DNA from: Coix lacryma-jobi var. lacryma-jobi
Lineage: Eukaryota; Streptophyta; Magnoliopsida; Poales; Poaceae
NCBI GenBank assembly: GCA_009763385.1
Contig: CM019824.1
Span: forward strand, 178,850,725-178,914,724
Length of the DNA: 64,000 bases
Reading direction: 5' to 3'
In this document: in pieces, positions 30,668 to 42,315 of the stretch
Layout of the letters: the number at the start of each line of letters is the position of its first letter
Position numbering within the stretch: the stretch's first letter is position 1
The notes under the pieces: model-generated
Seen by the model: only the letters and a program-made list of their open reading frames with translations
The model's database searches: none
What the model was told of the DNA's origin: nothing
Position numbers and translations under genes: made by a program

Positions 30668-33600
30668 ATGAAAGGCATATTTTGGAATTGCAATGGGTTA
30701 GCTGACCCCAAAAAACATAGTTTTGTGTCTGATTTGATGCGGGAAAAGGAGCTAGGTTTTGTTGCTTTATCAGAGACCGGTAGGAGGGACTTCTCACCAA
30801 ATTTTCTAAAAAAATTGTCTGGTGGAAAGGATTTTTTATGGCATTGTAAACCTCCTCGTGGTAGATCTGGTGGCATGCTAGTAGGTATAAACCTTCTAGA
30901 GCTCGATATTGGTGAGATAGAAGAAGGAGATTTCTTTGTAAAATTAAAATTGAGAAATAAACATGACGACTTTAAATGGTTGCTTGTGTCTGTTTATGGG
31001 GCAGCTCAACATCAGCTTAAAGAGGGCTTTTTTAACCGAGTTAGTCCAACTATGCACCAAAGAAACCTTACCTATTTTAATAGGTGGAGACTTTAACATC
31101 ATTAGAGGGCCACAAGAGAAAAATAATGCTAATTACAACGATAGATGGCCTTTCCTGTTTAATGCGATCATTGATGCCTTTAATTTAAGGGAGTTGGAAC
31201 TTTCTGGAAGACAATTCACTTGGGCTAACAACCTACAAATTCCAACATATGAAAAGTTGGATAGGATTCTTTCTTGTACAGAGTGGGAACTAAAATTCCC
31301 GCGCACCACTGTCCAAGCTCTATCAAGAGAGATCTCTGATCATACACCCCTATTTATTAATACAGGGGAACTTACATCTAATAATAATCAATCCTTATTT
31401 AAATTCGAATTGGGTTGGTTGTTAAGAGAGGGTTTTGTGGATCTAGTTAGAGATATCTGGCACAGTGTGGATGAGGGGCATAACTCTTTAGAGCATTGGT
31501 TGACTAAAATTAGACGCTTGCGTCAATTCTTGAGAGGGTGGGCCAAAAATACAAGTGGTTCTTACAAGAAAGAAAAGAAAAGGTTGCTAGAAAAATTAGA
31601 TGAATTAGACAGAAAGGCTGAATTAACCGTGTTAGATCAAAATGAATTGAATCTTAAGCATGTCTTGAATGAAAGATTGTCCGAACTTCTAAGAGAGGAA
31701 GAACTAAAATGGTACCAACGTGCTAAAGTAAAAAATTTATTAGAAGGAGATGCCAATACAAAATACTTTCAGTTGGTAGCAAACGATAAACACAGGAAAA
31801 CGAGGATCTTTAGGTTGGAGCAGGAGGAAGGTTTAATTCATGGTGACATTGAGCTTAAAAAATATATCACTACTTACTACAAAAAATTATTCGGGCCATC
31901 TGATCATAACAATTTGTTAATGGATGAGTCATACCGTGATGACATTCCTCAAGTTACAGCCGAGGAAAATGAATTCTTGGTTGCTGAGTTTACGGAGGAG
32001 GAGATTAGAGGTGCGATTTTCCAAATGAACCATAACACAGCTCCAGGTCCTGATGGCTTTCCTCCAGAGTTTTATCAGGTTTTTTGGAATGTAATTAAGG
32101 ATGATCTGATGGCTTTGTTCACAGATTTCCATAAGGGAGAATTGTCTCTACATAGCCTAAACTTTGGAACGATAATTTTAATACCAAAGTCTACAGAAGC
32201 TAAACAAATACAACAATATAGACCCATCTGTTTGTTAAATGTTAGCTTCAAGATTTTTACTAAAGTGGCTACTAACCGAATTGTAAAGATAGCTCAATGT
32301 ATTATTAAACCATCCCAAACCGCTTTCCTACCGGGAAGAAATATAATGGAGGGTGCAGTTATTTTACATGAAACCTTACACGAGTTACATAGAAAGAAAC
32401 ATAATGGAATTATTTTTAAGATTGATTTTGAAAAGGCTTATGATAAGGTGAGTTGGAATTTCTTACAACAAGCACTAAGAATGAAGGGGTTTCATCCGGT
32501 GTGGTGTGATTGGGTCAAGGCTTTTGTACAAGGTGGGAATGTGGGCATTAAAGTTAATGATCAAATGGGCTCATATTTTCAGACCAAGAAAGGTCTTAGA
32601 CAAGGTGATCCTCTATCACCGATCCTTTTCAATATTGTTGTAGATATGCTAGCTATCATTTTATCTCGAGCCAAGGAGGAAGGCCAAATAAAAGGGGTTG
32701 TTACACACTTAGTGGAAAATGGTTTGTCTATCTTGCAATATGCAGATGACACAATTCTATTTTTGGACCATGATATTGAGCAGGCAAAAAATTTGAAACT
32801 TTTGCTAAGTACTTTTGAACAATTATCAGGTCTAAAAATTAACTTTCATAAAAGTGAATTATTTTGCTTTGGCCAAGCAAAAGAATCTGAGGAGCAATAC
32901 TCAAGTCTTTTCGGTTGCAAAATGGGATCATACCCTTTTCGATATTTGGGCCTTCCTATGCATTACAGAAAGTTGAATAATAAGGATTGGAAATTAATTG
33001 AAGAAAGAATTGAAAAGAAGTTAAGCAGGTGGAAAAGTAAACATTTATCATATGGGGGTAGATTAGTGTTAATAAATTCTATTTTGTCAAGCTTACCTAT
33101 GTTCATGATGTCTTTTTTTGAAGTCCCGAGTGGTGTTCTAAAAAAGATTGAATATTTTAGATCAAGGTTTTTTTTGGCAAAATGATGAGCATAAAAAGAA
33201 ATATAGACTAGCCAAGTGGAATATTTTGTGCCAACCAAAAGAGCAAGGTGGTTTAGGAATTCAAAATTTGGATTTACAAAATAAGTGTCTTTTAAGCAAA
33301 TGGTTGTTCAAACTTTGCAATGAGGACGGCACCTGGCAAGAGTTAATTAGGAACAAGTACCTAAAGAACAAGACTCTAAGTCAAATTGAAAAGAAAAATG
33401 GTTTTTTCACATTTTTGGAATGGTTTGTTGGGAGTCAAAGACATTTTCTTAAGTCTTGGGAAGTTTAAACTAGACAATGGAACTCAAATTAGATTCTGGG
33501 AAGATAAATGGTTGGGCTCCCAAGCATTGAAAATCCAATACCCGAATTTATTTAATATAGTGCGTAAGAAACAAGCAACAGTGGCTGATGTACTTAATTC

Positions 33601-34342
33601 CACCCCTCTCAATGTGTCTTTTAGAAGGGCACTAGTTGGGAACAAGCTGTTGGAATGGGAAAATCTAGTTGCAAGAGTTGCTTTTATTAACTTAAATGAG
33701 GGCCGGGATACCTTTATTTGGAACTTAAACAATAATGGTTTGTTTTATGTTAAATCCATGTACAAACACCTAGTCAATAACGGAATTAAAGTTACCCAAG
33801 AAATTTGGCATATGAAAGTACCCCTGAAGATTAAGATTTTTCTTTGGTTATTAAGGAAGGGGGTGATTCTAACAAAGGACAATCTTGCTAAAAGGATTTG
33901 GAATGGTAGTAAGTTTTGTTGTTTTTGCAGCAAATTTGAAACTATCCAGCACTTATTTTTTGATTGTCATTATGCCCGTTTCCTTTGGCGTGCTGTGTTT
34001 CTGTTGTTTGGTATTAATCCGCCGAGGAACACGAACCACCTATTCAGTAGTTGGTCAAAGCTAGGAGGGTCCAAACATAATCATCTTTTGTTGACTGGAG
34101 CTGCAACGTTATGTTGGGCAATATGGATCACAAGGAATGATATGGTTTTTGATAAAGGTGGTCCAAAAACTTTTTTGCAGGTTCTTTTCAGGGGGACATA
34201 CTGGTTCCGATTTTGGGCTCTGTTGCAACGCTCGGATGATGGCAAGGAACAAATTCTTGATGCTTGCAAGCTACTTGAATCGAGAGTCATGGAGTTCTTC
34301 GCATCGCATGGATGGTCCTTTATTTACCGTCTTCAAATTTAG
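30668..34342 (+). pseudogene. LINE ORF2, endonuclease-reverse transcriptase, frameshifted
   Basis: It starts MKGIFWNCNGL (30668), an APE-type endonuclease with later GGDFN and SDH motifs. The reverse transcriptase shows TAPGPDGFPPEF, YRPICLLN, FKIDFEKAYDKV, GLRQGDPLSP and the catalytic YADD at 32739-32750. The C-terminal zf-RVT region has SKFCCFCSKFETIQHLFFDC and ends at 34342. The frame changes at three T runs: 31028-31033, 33168-33175 and 33402-33407. The RT core between the first two is uninterrupted. Enzyme for target-primed reverse transcription; as written it is non-functional. Confidence 0.9.
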
Positions 34343-34469
34343 TTATGAACCTGTAATAAGTTTTAATTATGGGTGTGGTTTTGTAATAAATTTGGTCTGA
34401 TGTTTCTTCTTTTTAGAAGAAGGCTGAAGCCGGAATGTTTTTCCATTATCTAAAAAGTTACCTAAGTCA

Positions 34470-35565
34470 CCTCTTCAGCCGCAGACCTTTGGTGCGCGGA
34501 GGGAGTACGTAGATCGAAGCTCAGATAGATAGTCAAGATAGATAATCCAACAAGGAAGGTACATGAATGAACATAGAGTAGAGGATGCACGCACGCTTCA
34601 GCAAAGCAGCTCGTGAGGTGGATGGGTCGTCTGGGGATAACGCATTGCGTAATGTGAAGGCGGCCGAAAGCTAACCAGCTGAAGAGAGTGGGGCTGCCAA
34701 GTGAATTCCAGTAATGCAGCAGCAGCACGCCACGCATGTTATCAGAGCACTCACTCGCTAGTAGCTCATCCCGTGACCATGGATTGGCAATTGGCAATTT
34801 GGCATGGATTATTCGTCGTTACAGTATTTGGATTTGGAATTGGAATTTGGAACCAACGACGACAAACAGTAATCCCAGATTCCCAGATCGATCGAGCAAA
34901 GCTACTGCTAGCTAGCTCATCTATCGGAGTTGGAGACAGATGCGCGCACGGGCACGGCGACCTGCGACGCCCCGTGACGACGACCCGCTGTTCTCCCGTC
35001 TGATTCCATCTGACAACAATGCAAATTGCAATTGCAATGCACACAGGATGGATGATGGATGGATGGCCAAACAGCAAGCAAGAAAGCAGGGAATACTTCA
35101 CGTGAAGGAGCTGCTACAAACACCAGCCGACGAAGCAGCAGCAGCACTTTACTACTAATAATATACAGTACTTACTACTGACTAACCAACCATTCTTCCA
35201 TTCACTGTTGCCAGGCGACTAATTAATAGTCCCAGAAATAGTGCCAATCAATCAACCGAGAGTGTACGTGTTGAGAGATTAATAATCTCAGAAATCAATC
35301 TACAGTATCTCACAAAAATTTCAGACTCAGCACGAAGTTCATCAGCCAGCTGTCAGTCTCCTCCATGCTGAGCTCAAGTTGCTAATTGATGAGACGTTAT
35401 GCCCCGTGACTAATGCTTGTAGTATTCAGGATTCAGGAAGAGAACAGGCAGAGGCAGGGCCGCTCATATCAGTCAGTATACGGGTGAGCACGCAGCTATA
35501 ATTAGCCAATACTACTACTCTACTAAACAAAAGCTAATTAACTGAAGCAATTAAACTTTTCCTTA
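34470..35565. other. Intergenic, no gene recognised
   Basis: Just after the LINE, CGCGGAGGGAGTACG (34496-34510) looks like a stranded Stowaway end. The rest contains only short ORFs without domains. Confidence 0.5.
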
Positions 35566-35567
35566 TA

Positions 35568-35805
35568 CTCCCTCCATCCATTTATCGAAGTCGTTTTAGG
35601 GTCATGCACAATGACCAAGGAGAGGGATGGTTGAATTAATTCGACCAGTAAGAGGAGTTGCATGTAAACGGTTGAATTAATTGAGCCAGTGAGAGGAGCC
35701 GCATGCGTCTAGAAGGACGTGAAAACTGTGGTCCTTGGCTTAGATGACTCCAATTCTTGGAGAATTTTTTTTGGTAAGATGACGCCGATAAATGAATGGA
35801 TGGAG
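35568..35805. mobile_element. Stowaway MITE resembling the 20675 mariner ends
   Basis: Ends CTCCCTCCATCCATTTATC and complement of CTCCATCCATTCATTTATC, TA at 35566-35567 and 35806-35807. The sub-terminal part (AGTCGTTTTAGGGTCATG...GACCAAGGAGAG) parallels the mariner left end (GGTCGTTTAGGACATGATC...TACCAAGGAGAG). Confidence 0.8.
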
Positions 35806-35807
35806 TA

Positions 35808-36439
35808 CTACAAACAAAACAAGCAAGCAATTAATAAGTGGAAGTAATGAAGACTGTACATATACTTGTAACTTGTTCCGTAGCTGAGAATGACATACTA
35901 CTACGTATAGGCCGGACCGGTGAAAAGCGAACCGAAAGAGCTACTTTATTACCGTACCTTCCATGGTTTTAGATGTCTCGCTGCTGTAACTATCGTTACC
36001 TTTATATATTTATTATCCTTTAAAATAGCTGTTTGAGAAAAGTCTGGCCGCTGTGGTTAGGAGGCAGATTGCTAAATACCATCATGGCTCGCACTTTAAA
36101 ACACCATTACCTGCATTACATGTACACAAAGACCGTTGTAAGTTTTTTTTTTCCTTTTCGTAGTGGTACAGAAAAGTGTAAGCTTAAGAAAAGGAGGCAC
36201 TAGTTGACAGTGGTCCAAAAAAAAAAGAAAATGCAGGAAAAGGTCGTTGTGGACTGCATAAACCACCAGCTTATTAGTGAAAGAGATCTCAATCAGAGAA
36301 GAAGAAAAGGGAAAGCTTATTAATGAACGAGATCTCAGAATTGAAGAAGAACAGAAAAAAAGAGAGGAAGATTACTGCATTAATTAATGAAGGAGCTACT
36401 CTAGTGCTCAACACACTCAACAGTGCAGCGAGGACGTCC
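35808..36439. other. Upstream region of the polygalacturonase-like gene
   Basis: No ORF of note. It has A/T-rich tracts and purine-rich segments (36290-36370) ahead of the TATA box at 36440. Confidence 0.5.
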
Positions 36440-36446
36440 TATAAAT
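36440..36446 (+). promoter_or_regulatory. TATA box of the polygalacturonase-like gene
   Basis: TATAAAT lies about 140 bp before the ATG at 36588, in the context GTCCTATAAATTGGC. Confidence 0.5.
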
Positions 36447-36587
36447 TGGCTGCCGCTCGTCCTGCCGCTACCATCCAATCCACTCCATCATCCCGTGACC
36501 TCACGAGTGAACTGAAGTGAGTCACTCCAAGCCTAGCCTACTGCGTCTGCGTGCGGTTACCAGCACCAGCACAGCAGCACGGCAGCA

Positions 36588-39104
36588 ATGGCGCTGCGAA
36601 TGCTCGACGACCTCAACGCGCCGCCGCTCCTCCATGTACGAACTCACTTCCGCCGATATCCTCTCCTCTGCTATCGCATTCATAAGTCGCGGCGGCCGCG
36701 TGCGTGTTTCTTCTTCTTCTTCTTCTTCTTCTTCTTTCTTCTTCTTCCAGCGCTAGCTGCATGGTTCCGCTCTCCATTACTCCTCAGATCCTGCAAATCC
36801 AATCTGTCAGTTGTTGAAAGTTGCAAGTGCGGAACATCCTCTCTGTTCCGCTCTTTCACGCTTTTTTTTTTTAGTTCTGCGTTCTTCTTCCTTCCGGTCA
36901 TTTATGTGCAGAATTCATGATTTGCTTTTTCGGTCGCAACTCGCACATGTAGGTGCTAAAATGGCGCACTGATCGAAAAGTGCCATCTTTTTGCCTCACA
37001 AATGTGGGTTAGGTTAGGCACTGTACCTGTACTGCAGCAATCTCCATCGGATTGCCAACAGGATGCTGCAACTTTTCGCATGCACAACCAAAGATTTCGC
37101 TTCCTCACTTCTCGTTTCCCCCAAAAGATTTTGCACAGAGTTTCCGAGAATTTTCAATCAAAAGATCATTTTTTTTTTGCCCAGATTGAACACTGAAGAT
37201 TTTTCAGCTCATGTATGTACTGTATGTAGCAGCAGACGATTTCTGAAGCACACTGACGGCCTCCCGTTTCCTGCCAACAGATTCTATGCCTCCTCGTCCT
37301 CGGCGCGTCGGCGGCGGTGGTGTCGGGGCGGCACCACGCGCCCTCCCCGGCGCACGGCACCGGGCAGAGCATGTACCTGGCGCCGGCCTGCCGAGCGCAC
37401 ACGGCGTCGCTCGCGGACTTCGGCGGCGTGGGCGACGGCACCACCTCCAACACCGCGGCGTTCCGCTCCGCGGTGGACCACCTGTCGCAGTACTCCGGCG
37501 AGGACGGCGGCGGCGCCATGCTGTACGTGCCCGCCGGGAAGTGGCTCACGGGGCCATTCAACCTCACCAGCCGCTTCACCCTCTTCCTCCACCGCGACGC
37601 CGTCATCCTCGCATCCCAGGTCCGATATCATTACTACTATATTCGCTTTTGAATGACCAAATCGATGTGCCTGGCTAAACGTTTTTCAGTTCAACATTTT
37701 TTTCGATAATAACAAAGCAAGTTTGGTGGTGCAGGACATCAACGAATGGCCCATCATTGATCCCCTGCCTTCTTATGGAAGAGGGAGGGATAAAATTGGA
37801 GGAAGATTTGCTAGCCTCATCGGTGGATCAAACCTGACGGATGTAGTCATTACTGGTGAGTACAGTAGTTAGAAATATTCAGTGTTCAGACTGAAAGATG
37901 CTCGTATTCAGTCTGTCTGTCTGAAGAAATGAATGTTCAGAGCCTGACCAAAGAAAGCAAGCACTGGATGACACAATCAATCGATGTGGTGATGTACACC
38001 ATGTCTGACGACGATGTCCAACGATGTTGATGTGATAATTCTTCCTCGTACGTGGTTCAGGTAACAACGGGACAATCGATGGGCAGGGAGCAATGTGGTG
38101 GTCCAAGTTCCACAAGAACCAGCTCAAGTACACGCGTGGGTACCTGATGGAGCTGATGCACTCGGACACCATCTACATCTCCAACCTGACGCTGCTCAAC
38201 TCGCCGGCGTGGAACATCCATCCGGTCTACAGCAGCAACATCGTGGTGCAAGGCATCACCATCCTGGCGCCGACGAACTCGCCCAACACCGACGGCATCA
38301 ACCCTGGTATGGTATGGTATGGTATTATTCAGTTGTTAGTTGGAAAGATAGGAAAACACATGAACATATGGACATGGTACGCACGCAGACTCTTGCTCTC
38401 ACGTCCGGATCGAGGACTGCTACATCGTGTCCGGCGACGACTGCGTGGCGATCAAGAGCGGGTGGGACGAGTACGGCATCTCGTACGGGATGCCGAGCCA
38501 GCACATCGTGATCCGGCGGCTGACGTGCGTGTCCCCGACGAGCGCGGTGATCGCGCTGGGCAGCGAGATGTCCGGCGGCATCCAGGACGTGCGCGCGGAG
38601 GACATCACGGCGATCAACTCCGAGTCCGGCGTGCGCATCAAGACGGCCGTGGGGCGGGGCGCCTACGTCAGGGACGTGTTCGCGCGGCGGATGACGCTGA
38701 CCGGCATGAAGCGGGTGTTCTGGATGACGGGCGACTACAGGTCGCACCCGGACGACAAGTACGACCCCAACGCCATCCCCGTCGTCGACAACATCAGCTA
38801 CCAGGACGTGGTGGCCACGGGCGTGTACAAGGAGGCCGCGCGCCTCGAGGGCATCCAGGGCGCGCCGTTCCGGGGCATCTGCGTCGCCAACGTCACCGCC
38901 GAGCTGTCCAAGTCCAGGAAGTACCCCTGGACCTGCGCCGACGTCGAGGGCGTGTCGGCGAACGTCAGCCCGGCGCCGTGCGAGCCGCTCCAGGGCGCGC
39001 ACGACGGCGTATGCCCGTTCCCGACAGACACGCTGCCCATCGACCAGGTCACCGTGCAGCAGTGCGCATACGACGTCCCCGGCAGCACCGGCGGCGGCAA
39101 CTAG
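36588..39104 (+). CDS. GH28 polygalacturonase-like protein
   Basis: Spliced as join(36588..36635, 37281..37619, 37735..37855, 38061..38306, 38389..39104); GT-AG, phases consistent, 489 aa. An N-terminal hydrophobic segment (residues ~14-32, LLHILCLLVLGASAAVVSG) looks like a signal peptide or anchor, so the protein probably enters the secretory pathway and acts on cell-wall pectin. GH28 motifs are present: NTDGINP with Asp247, GDDCVAIKSG with Asp268 and Asp269, and RIK at 334-336. The usual GHG histidine motif is replaced: the segment reads PSQHIVIRRLTCVSPTSAVI, as in the large plant clade annotated 'probable polygalacturonase'. Catalytic activity is therefore uncertain. Exon 5 is very GC-rich, as usual for grasses. 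Confidence 0.95.
36711..36745 (+). repeat. (TTC)n tract in intron 1
   Basis: An imperfect trinucleotide run of about 35 bp within the first intron of the polygalacturonase-like gene. Confidence 0.85.
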
Positions 39105-39336
39105 CTAGCAGCGCTCAGGTCATCATCTGCGCTGCGATCCGGCCGGTTGATGCAAGTACTAGTAGCAAGCAAAAGGAGTGGATGTGGATCACCAGCTAGC
39201 AGCCTAGTAGTACAACTAGCAGTGCTCGCGCACATCACATACACTTGTCGTCCTGAATCCTGATCCCTATATATCGAACGAACCAGTAGTAGTCTCAATC
39301 AAGCAAGTCCGATGAATGAACACAATAACAAAGTTA

Positions 39337-39450
39337 TTTTGCTAAACACTTTTTTCAAAACAGCTCGGCTTCAGCTAGTAAGCTGTTCCTGAAGCTATTT
39401 TCTAAAAAAATAGCTTCACTAGTGAAGCTGAGTTGTACCAAACGGGGCCT
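39337..39450 (-). mobile_element. Partial MITE, inverted copy of the 39503 element
   Basis: Reverse complement of the first ~110 bp of 39503-39813 (GCCCCGTTTGGTACAACT, AGCTTCACTAGTGAAGCTA, TTTTTTCAAAA). Only the terminal part is present. Confidence 0.6.
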
Positions 39451-39502
39451 TCATCAGTTGTTTGTTTTCGTGGATCTCGACACGAGACCTTATCATATTA
39501 TT

Positions 39503-39813
39503 GCCCCGTTTGGTACAACTTAGCTTCAATAGTGAAACTGTTTTTTAGAAAATAGCTTCATAAGCAACTTACTAGGTAAAGTAAGCTTTTTTGAAAAAAG
39601 TGTTTGATAAAGCAGCTTCTCCAACAACTTCATGCATGGTTGTGAGAGAGAAATGAAGGTATAAGCTGTGAAAAGCTACTTTTTCAGTTTTATCTCAACT
39701 TATGGTTTTGTGAGAGGAGGATTAAAATAGCTTCATGGAAAAAAAGTGTCTGACAAAAAAAAAACAGTTCACAATATCTCATTAAACTGTTATGAGCTGT
39801 ATGAAACAGATCC
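39503..39813. mobile_element. hAT-like MITE, ~311 bp
   Basis: Starts GCCCCGTTTGGTACAACTTA and ends with the diverged complement AGCTGTATGAAACAGATCC. It is AT-rich with repeated AGCTTC. I could not define a clear target duplication. Confidence 0.5.
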
Positions 39814-40267
39814 TATGTTTTTTTTTTGGAAACTAAACATGGCCATAGTATGTCTTTTTGGGGGGCAGTGGGGGCAGCGGCAGCAAGCTACTTACTGGGC
39901 CTTATGGTGCCAAATCTTGGTCCTGGGCTTTCGGTGTTTTTTTTTTAGTGAAATGAAGCTTATTACTTACGTTACGTCTGCCCTTGCTTGGGCCTTGGGC
40001 TGAATTTGCAAAACGAGGGACAGAGAGAAAGGAGGTTGCTGTGCAGTTAACATTTACCAACCTATAGTTTAGGCCAGACAAGACGCCCTGTTTTCATTGC
40101 AATTGAGAGTATCATCTATTGAGCCATCTTATTTAGTTATACAAGACTCCAAGCATGCATAATGTACCTTGCTTGTGTACCTTTTTTTTAAAAAAAATGG
40201 ACTTATCTCTCGCCTATGTGGTGGTCAGAACGGTGAAGGGGAGTTACCAATGCAAGAAGTGTAGTTA

Positions 40268-40423
40268 GAGGGTGTTTGGTTCCCACCTCCTAGAGTTTAG
40301 CCACTAAAGTTTAGTCACTAAAGTTCTAAACACGCTCACTAAAAATCACTTTTAACACTACCGCTAAAGTCACCTCCACTAAATTTTAGTTGCTAAACTC
40401 TAGGGGTGGGAACCAAACACCCC
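40268..40423. mobile_element. Tourist-like MITE, 156 bp
   Basis: Long inverted ends GGGTGTTTGGTTCCCACC / GGTGGGAACCAAACACCC, extending into CTAGAGTTTAG, with TTA at 40265-40267 and 40424-40426. Confidence 0.8.
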
Positions 40424-41203
40424 TTAGTTTGACGTGTTTTTTTTTTTTGACAGCAAGTTTGGCGTGTTGTCAGTTCACACTTATGCTGAACAAACATCAA
40501 CACGTACTGGAAAGGCAAGACATGCAGGCTGCATCACGAAAAGGAAAAATGGACAAAGCCCCCCTCCTCAGATGATGTGGTTAAAAATAGACTGTAAGGC
40601 CTTAATCGGTTATATCAGAACGGAGCCGTTCTGGTCGGCAGGGGCGAATCTAGGGCTGTGATAAAATATATAAATCCTTTAGTAAATTAGTGTTGAAGCT
40701 AAAGAAAATTTATATCAAGAGAGATGATCCCGATGACCTCGATGTCTCATCCAGTTTTGAATCTGGTCCATAGCAAAATAGTCGTTCGGTTGGAGGTTTA
40801 GTTCCGGATGGAGTGGGTATGGCCTAGTTTGGATTTGGCTCGTTTGTTATGCTCTGAGACTTGGATTTGTTTTCCATCCTCTTAAGGCGAGGAATGCAAA
40901 TAACCAGATCGAGTGAATCCCTTTGGTTCGCTTATTCCCAGTCTAAAATAGTTTCGGACCCTATTTTCATTCGACATAACCGAACAAAGTCTAATAGAAA
41001 AAAAATCCCTCGAAATTAAAATTAAAAGGAGAAAAATGTTGATGAAAATGACTGGTTCGACGATTGTTTTGAAACAACGCCATCTGCTCCGGCATGCTGT
41101 CGTACTGTCTATCGTATAATATATACTAGTATATATAATATAGATATACAACTGCATGCGCCGGTGTCCTTAACTCAAGACTTTGGCAGCGGCTCATGTA
41201 TCA

Positions 41204-41462
41204 GGGTGCGTTTGGTTGGTGACCAGAACTTGCCACGCCACATATTCGTCGTGCCACAGTTTTTCTGGCAGCCGATTGGTTCACTGCCACAGCTATGGCA
41301 CGCCACACTTTCTTAGCACCATGTCCCACACGTCATAGACTCATTTTCGTGCCAAAGTTTGCCAGAAGTGTGGCTTCGATTTTGTTCGCCACACTTTCTG
41401 TGGCAGCCACAATTTGCCGAAGGTCAGGCGTGGCAAGTTCCGGTCACCAACCAAACGGACCC
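41204..41462. mobile_element. MITE with long TIRs, 259 bp
   Basis: Ends GGGTGCGTTTGGTTGGTGAC and complement of GGGTCCGTTTGGTTGGTGAC extend for about 35 bp (to AACTTGCCACG). The interior repeats TGCCACA/TGTGGCA motifs. No clean target duplication was found. Confidence 0.7.
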
Positions 41463-42315
41463 GGATATGATGGATGATTAAAGTAATTGGGATAGGCTGA
41501 TGACCATCACATGATCGACTAGAGTACTGGTAGACGACTAATAAACAATATATATAAATAACTGGTGGATCATCACATGCTAGCTGCAGTGTAAACTATT
41601 GCTCGCTTTAACAATGATACATCTTCAATTCTTCGGTTGTGATGTCAAGGGGCAAATAAAGCAACATGTACGTGTATATATTAGTAGCTCACAACCCAAA
41701 CAGGCAGGTTGTCAAGTCATCCCGTCGTTGTTTCCATCGACACCACGAGCAGGATGATCTATGTATTATCAGACCTCGATTTCTCTACTGATTTCGTAGG
41801 AGGCGCCGCCGTAGACAAATTCTATGATCTGAAAATATGTTTTAATTTCCAATTATTCCAAATAACCTTAGATAGATAGATGTCGTAACCTAAAGTTGTA
41901 GTAATCGACAAGATCTACCTTTTTTTTTTCCAATTTAAATCATTTAAAGAAATAGAACGTGACTTTACGGTGGACACGCACCCTTTGTTGATGTAGGCAA
42001 TTATTTATGATCTGATGTTGTTATACTGGTGCTAATGGAGCTCTTGATCATACTCAAATTGAGTTGTGACCATACATATATTTCAAATGAGGCAATGCAC
42101 TCTTTCACTGTTGGCATATATTTCTCTACTAGCAGCAGCTGGCATTGCCATTAGCAACAGTCATCCCTTGTTGTCTTGTCTCCCTCACCTCGCAATTCCA
42201 ATTTGCAACTTGCAATTGCAATACCAACAGCAACAGCAACACCATCACCTCCGACTCCGACTCCGATCCCCCACAAGGCCACACCACCTCGGTGGTGGGT
42301 GGTGGGTCTTGGTTC
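41463..42315. other. Upstream region and probable 5' UTR of the GRAS gene
   Basis: No separate gene seen. The last 150 bp are CAACAGCAACAGCAAC- and CTCCGACTCCGA-rich, like a plant 5' leader. Confidence 0.5.

Larger units (their letters stand above)
27500..34455 (+). mobile_element. L1-type LINE, 6.96 kb, nearly full length
   Basis: A perfect 14-bp target duplication AGTTACCTAAGTCA flanks the element (27486-27499 and 34456-34469). The 5' leader is only 27 bp before the ORF1 start, and the 3' end is A-rich (TATCTAAAA). It carries ORF1 (zinc-knuckle protein) and ORF2 (endonuclease, reverse transcriptase, zf-RVT), both frameshifted. The perfect TSD indicates a fairly recent insertion. Confidence 0.93.
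39105..40264. other. Intergenic with inverted hAT-like MITE copies
   Basis: Contains the pair of related sequences at 39337-39450 and 39503-39813. The remainder shows no gene. Confidence 0.5.

Noticed and set aside
38093..39199. 368-codon ORF overlapping polygalacturonase exons 4-5
   Set aside because: Reads through an intron into a wrong frame; Arg-rich shadow.
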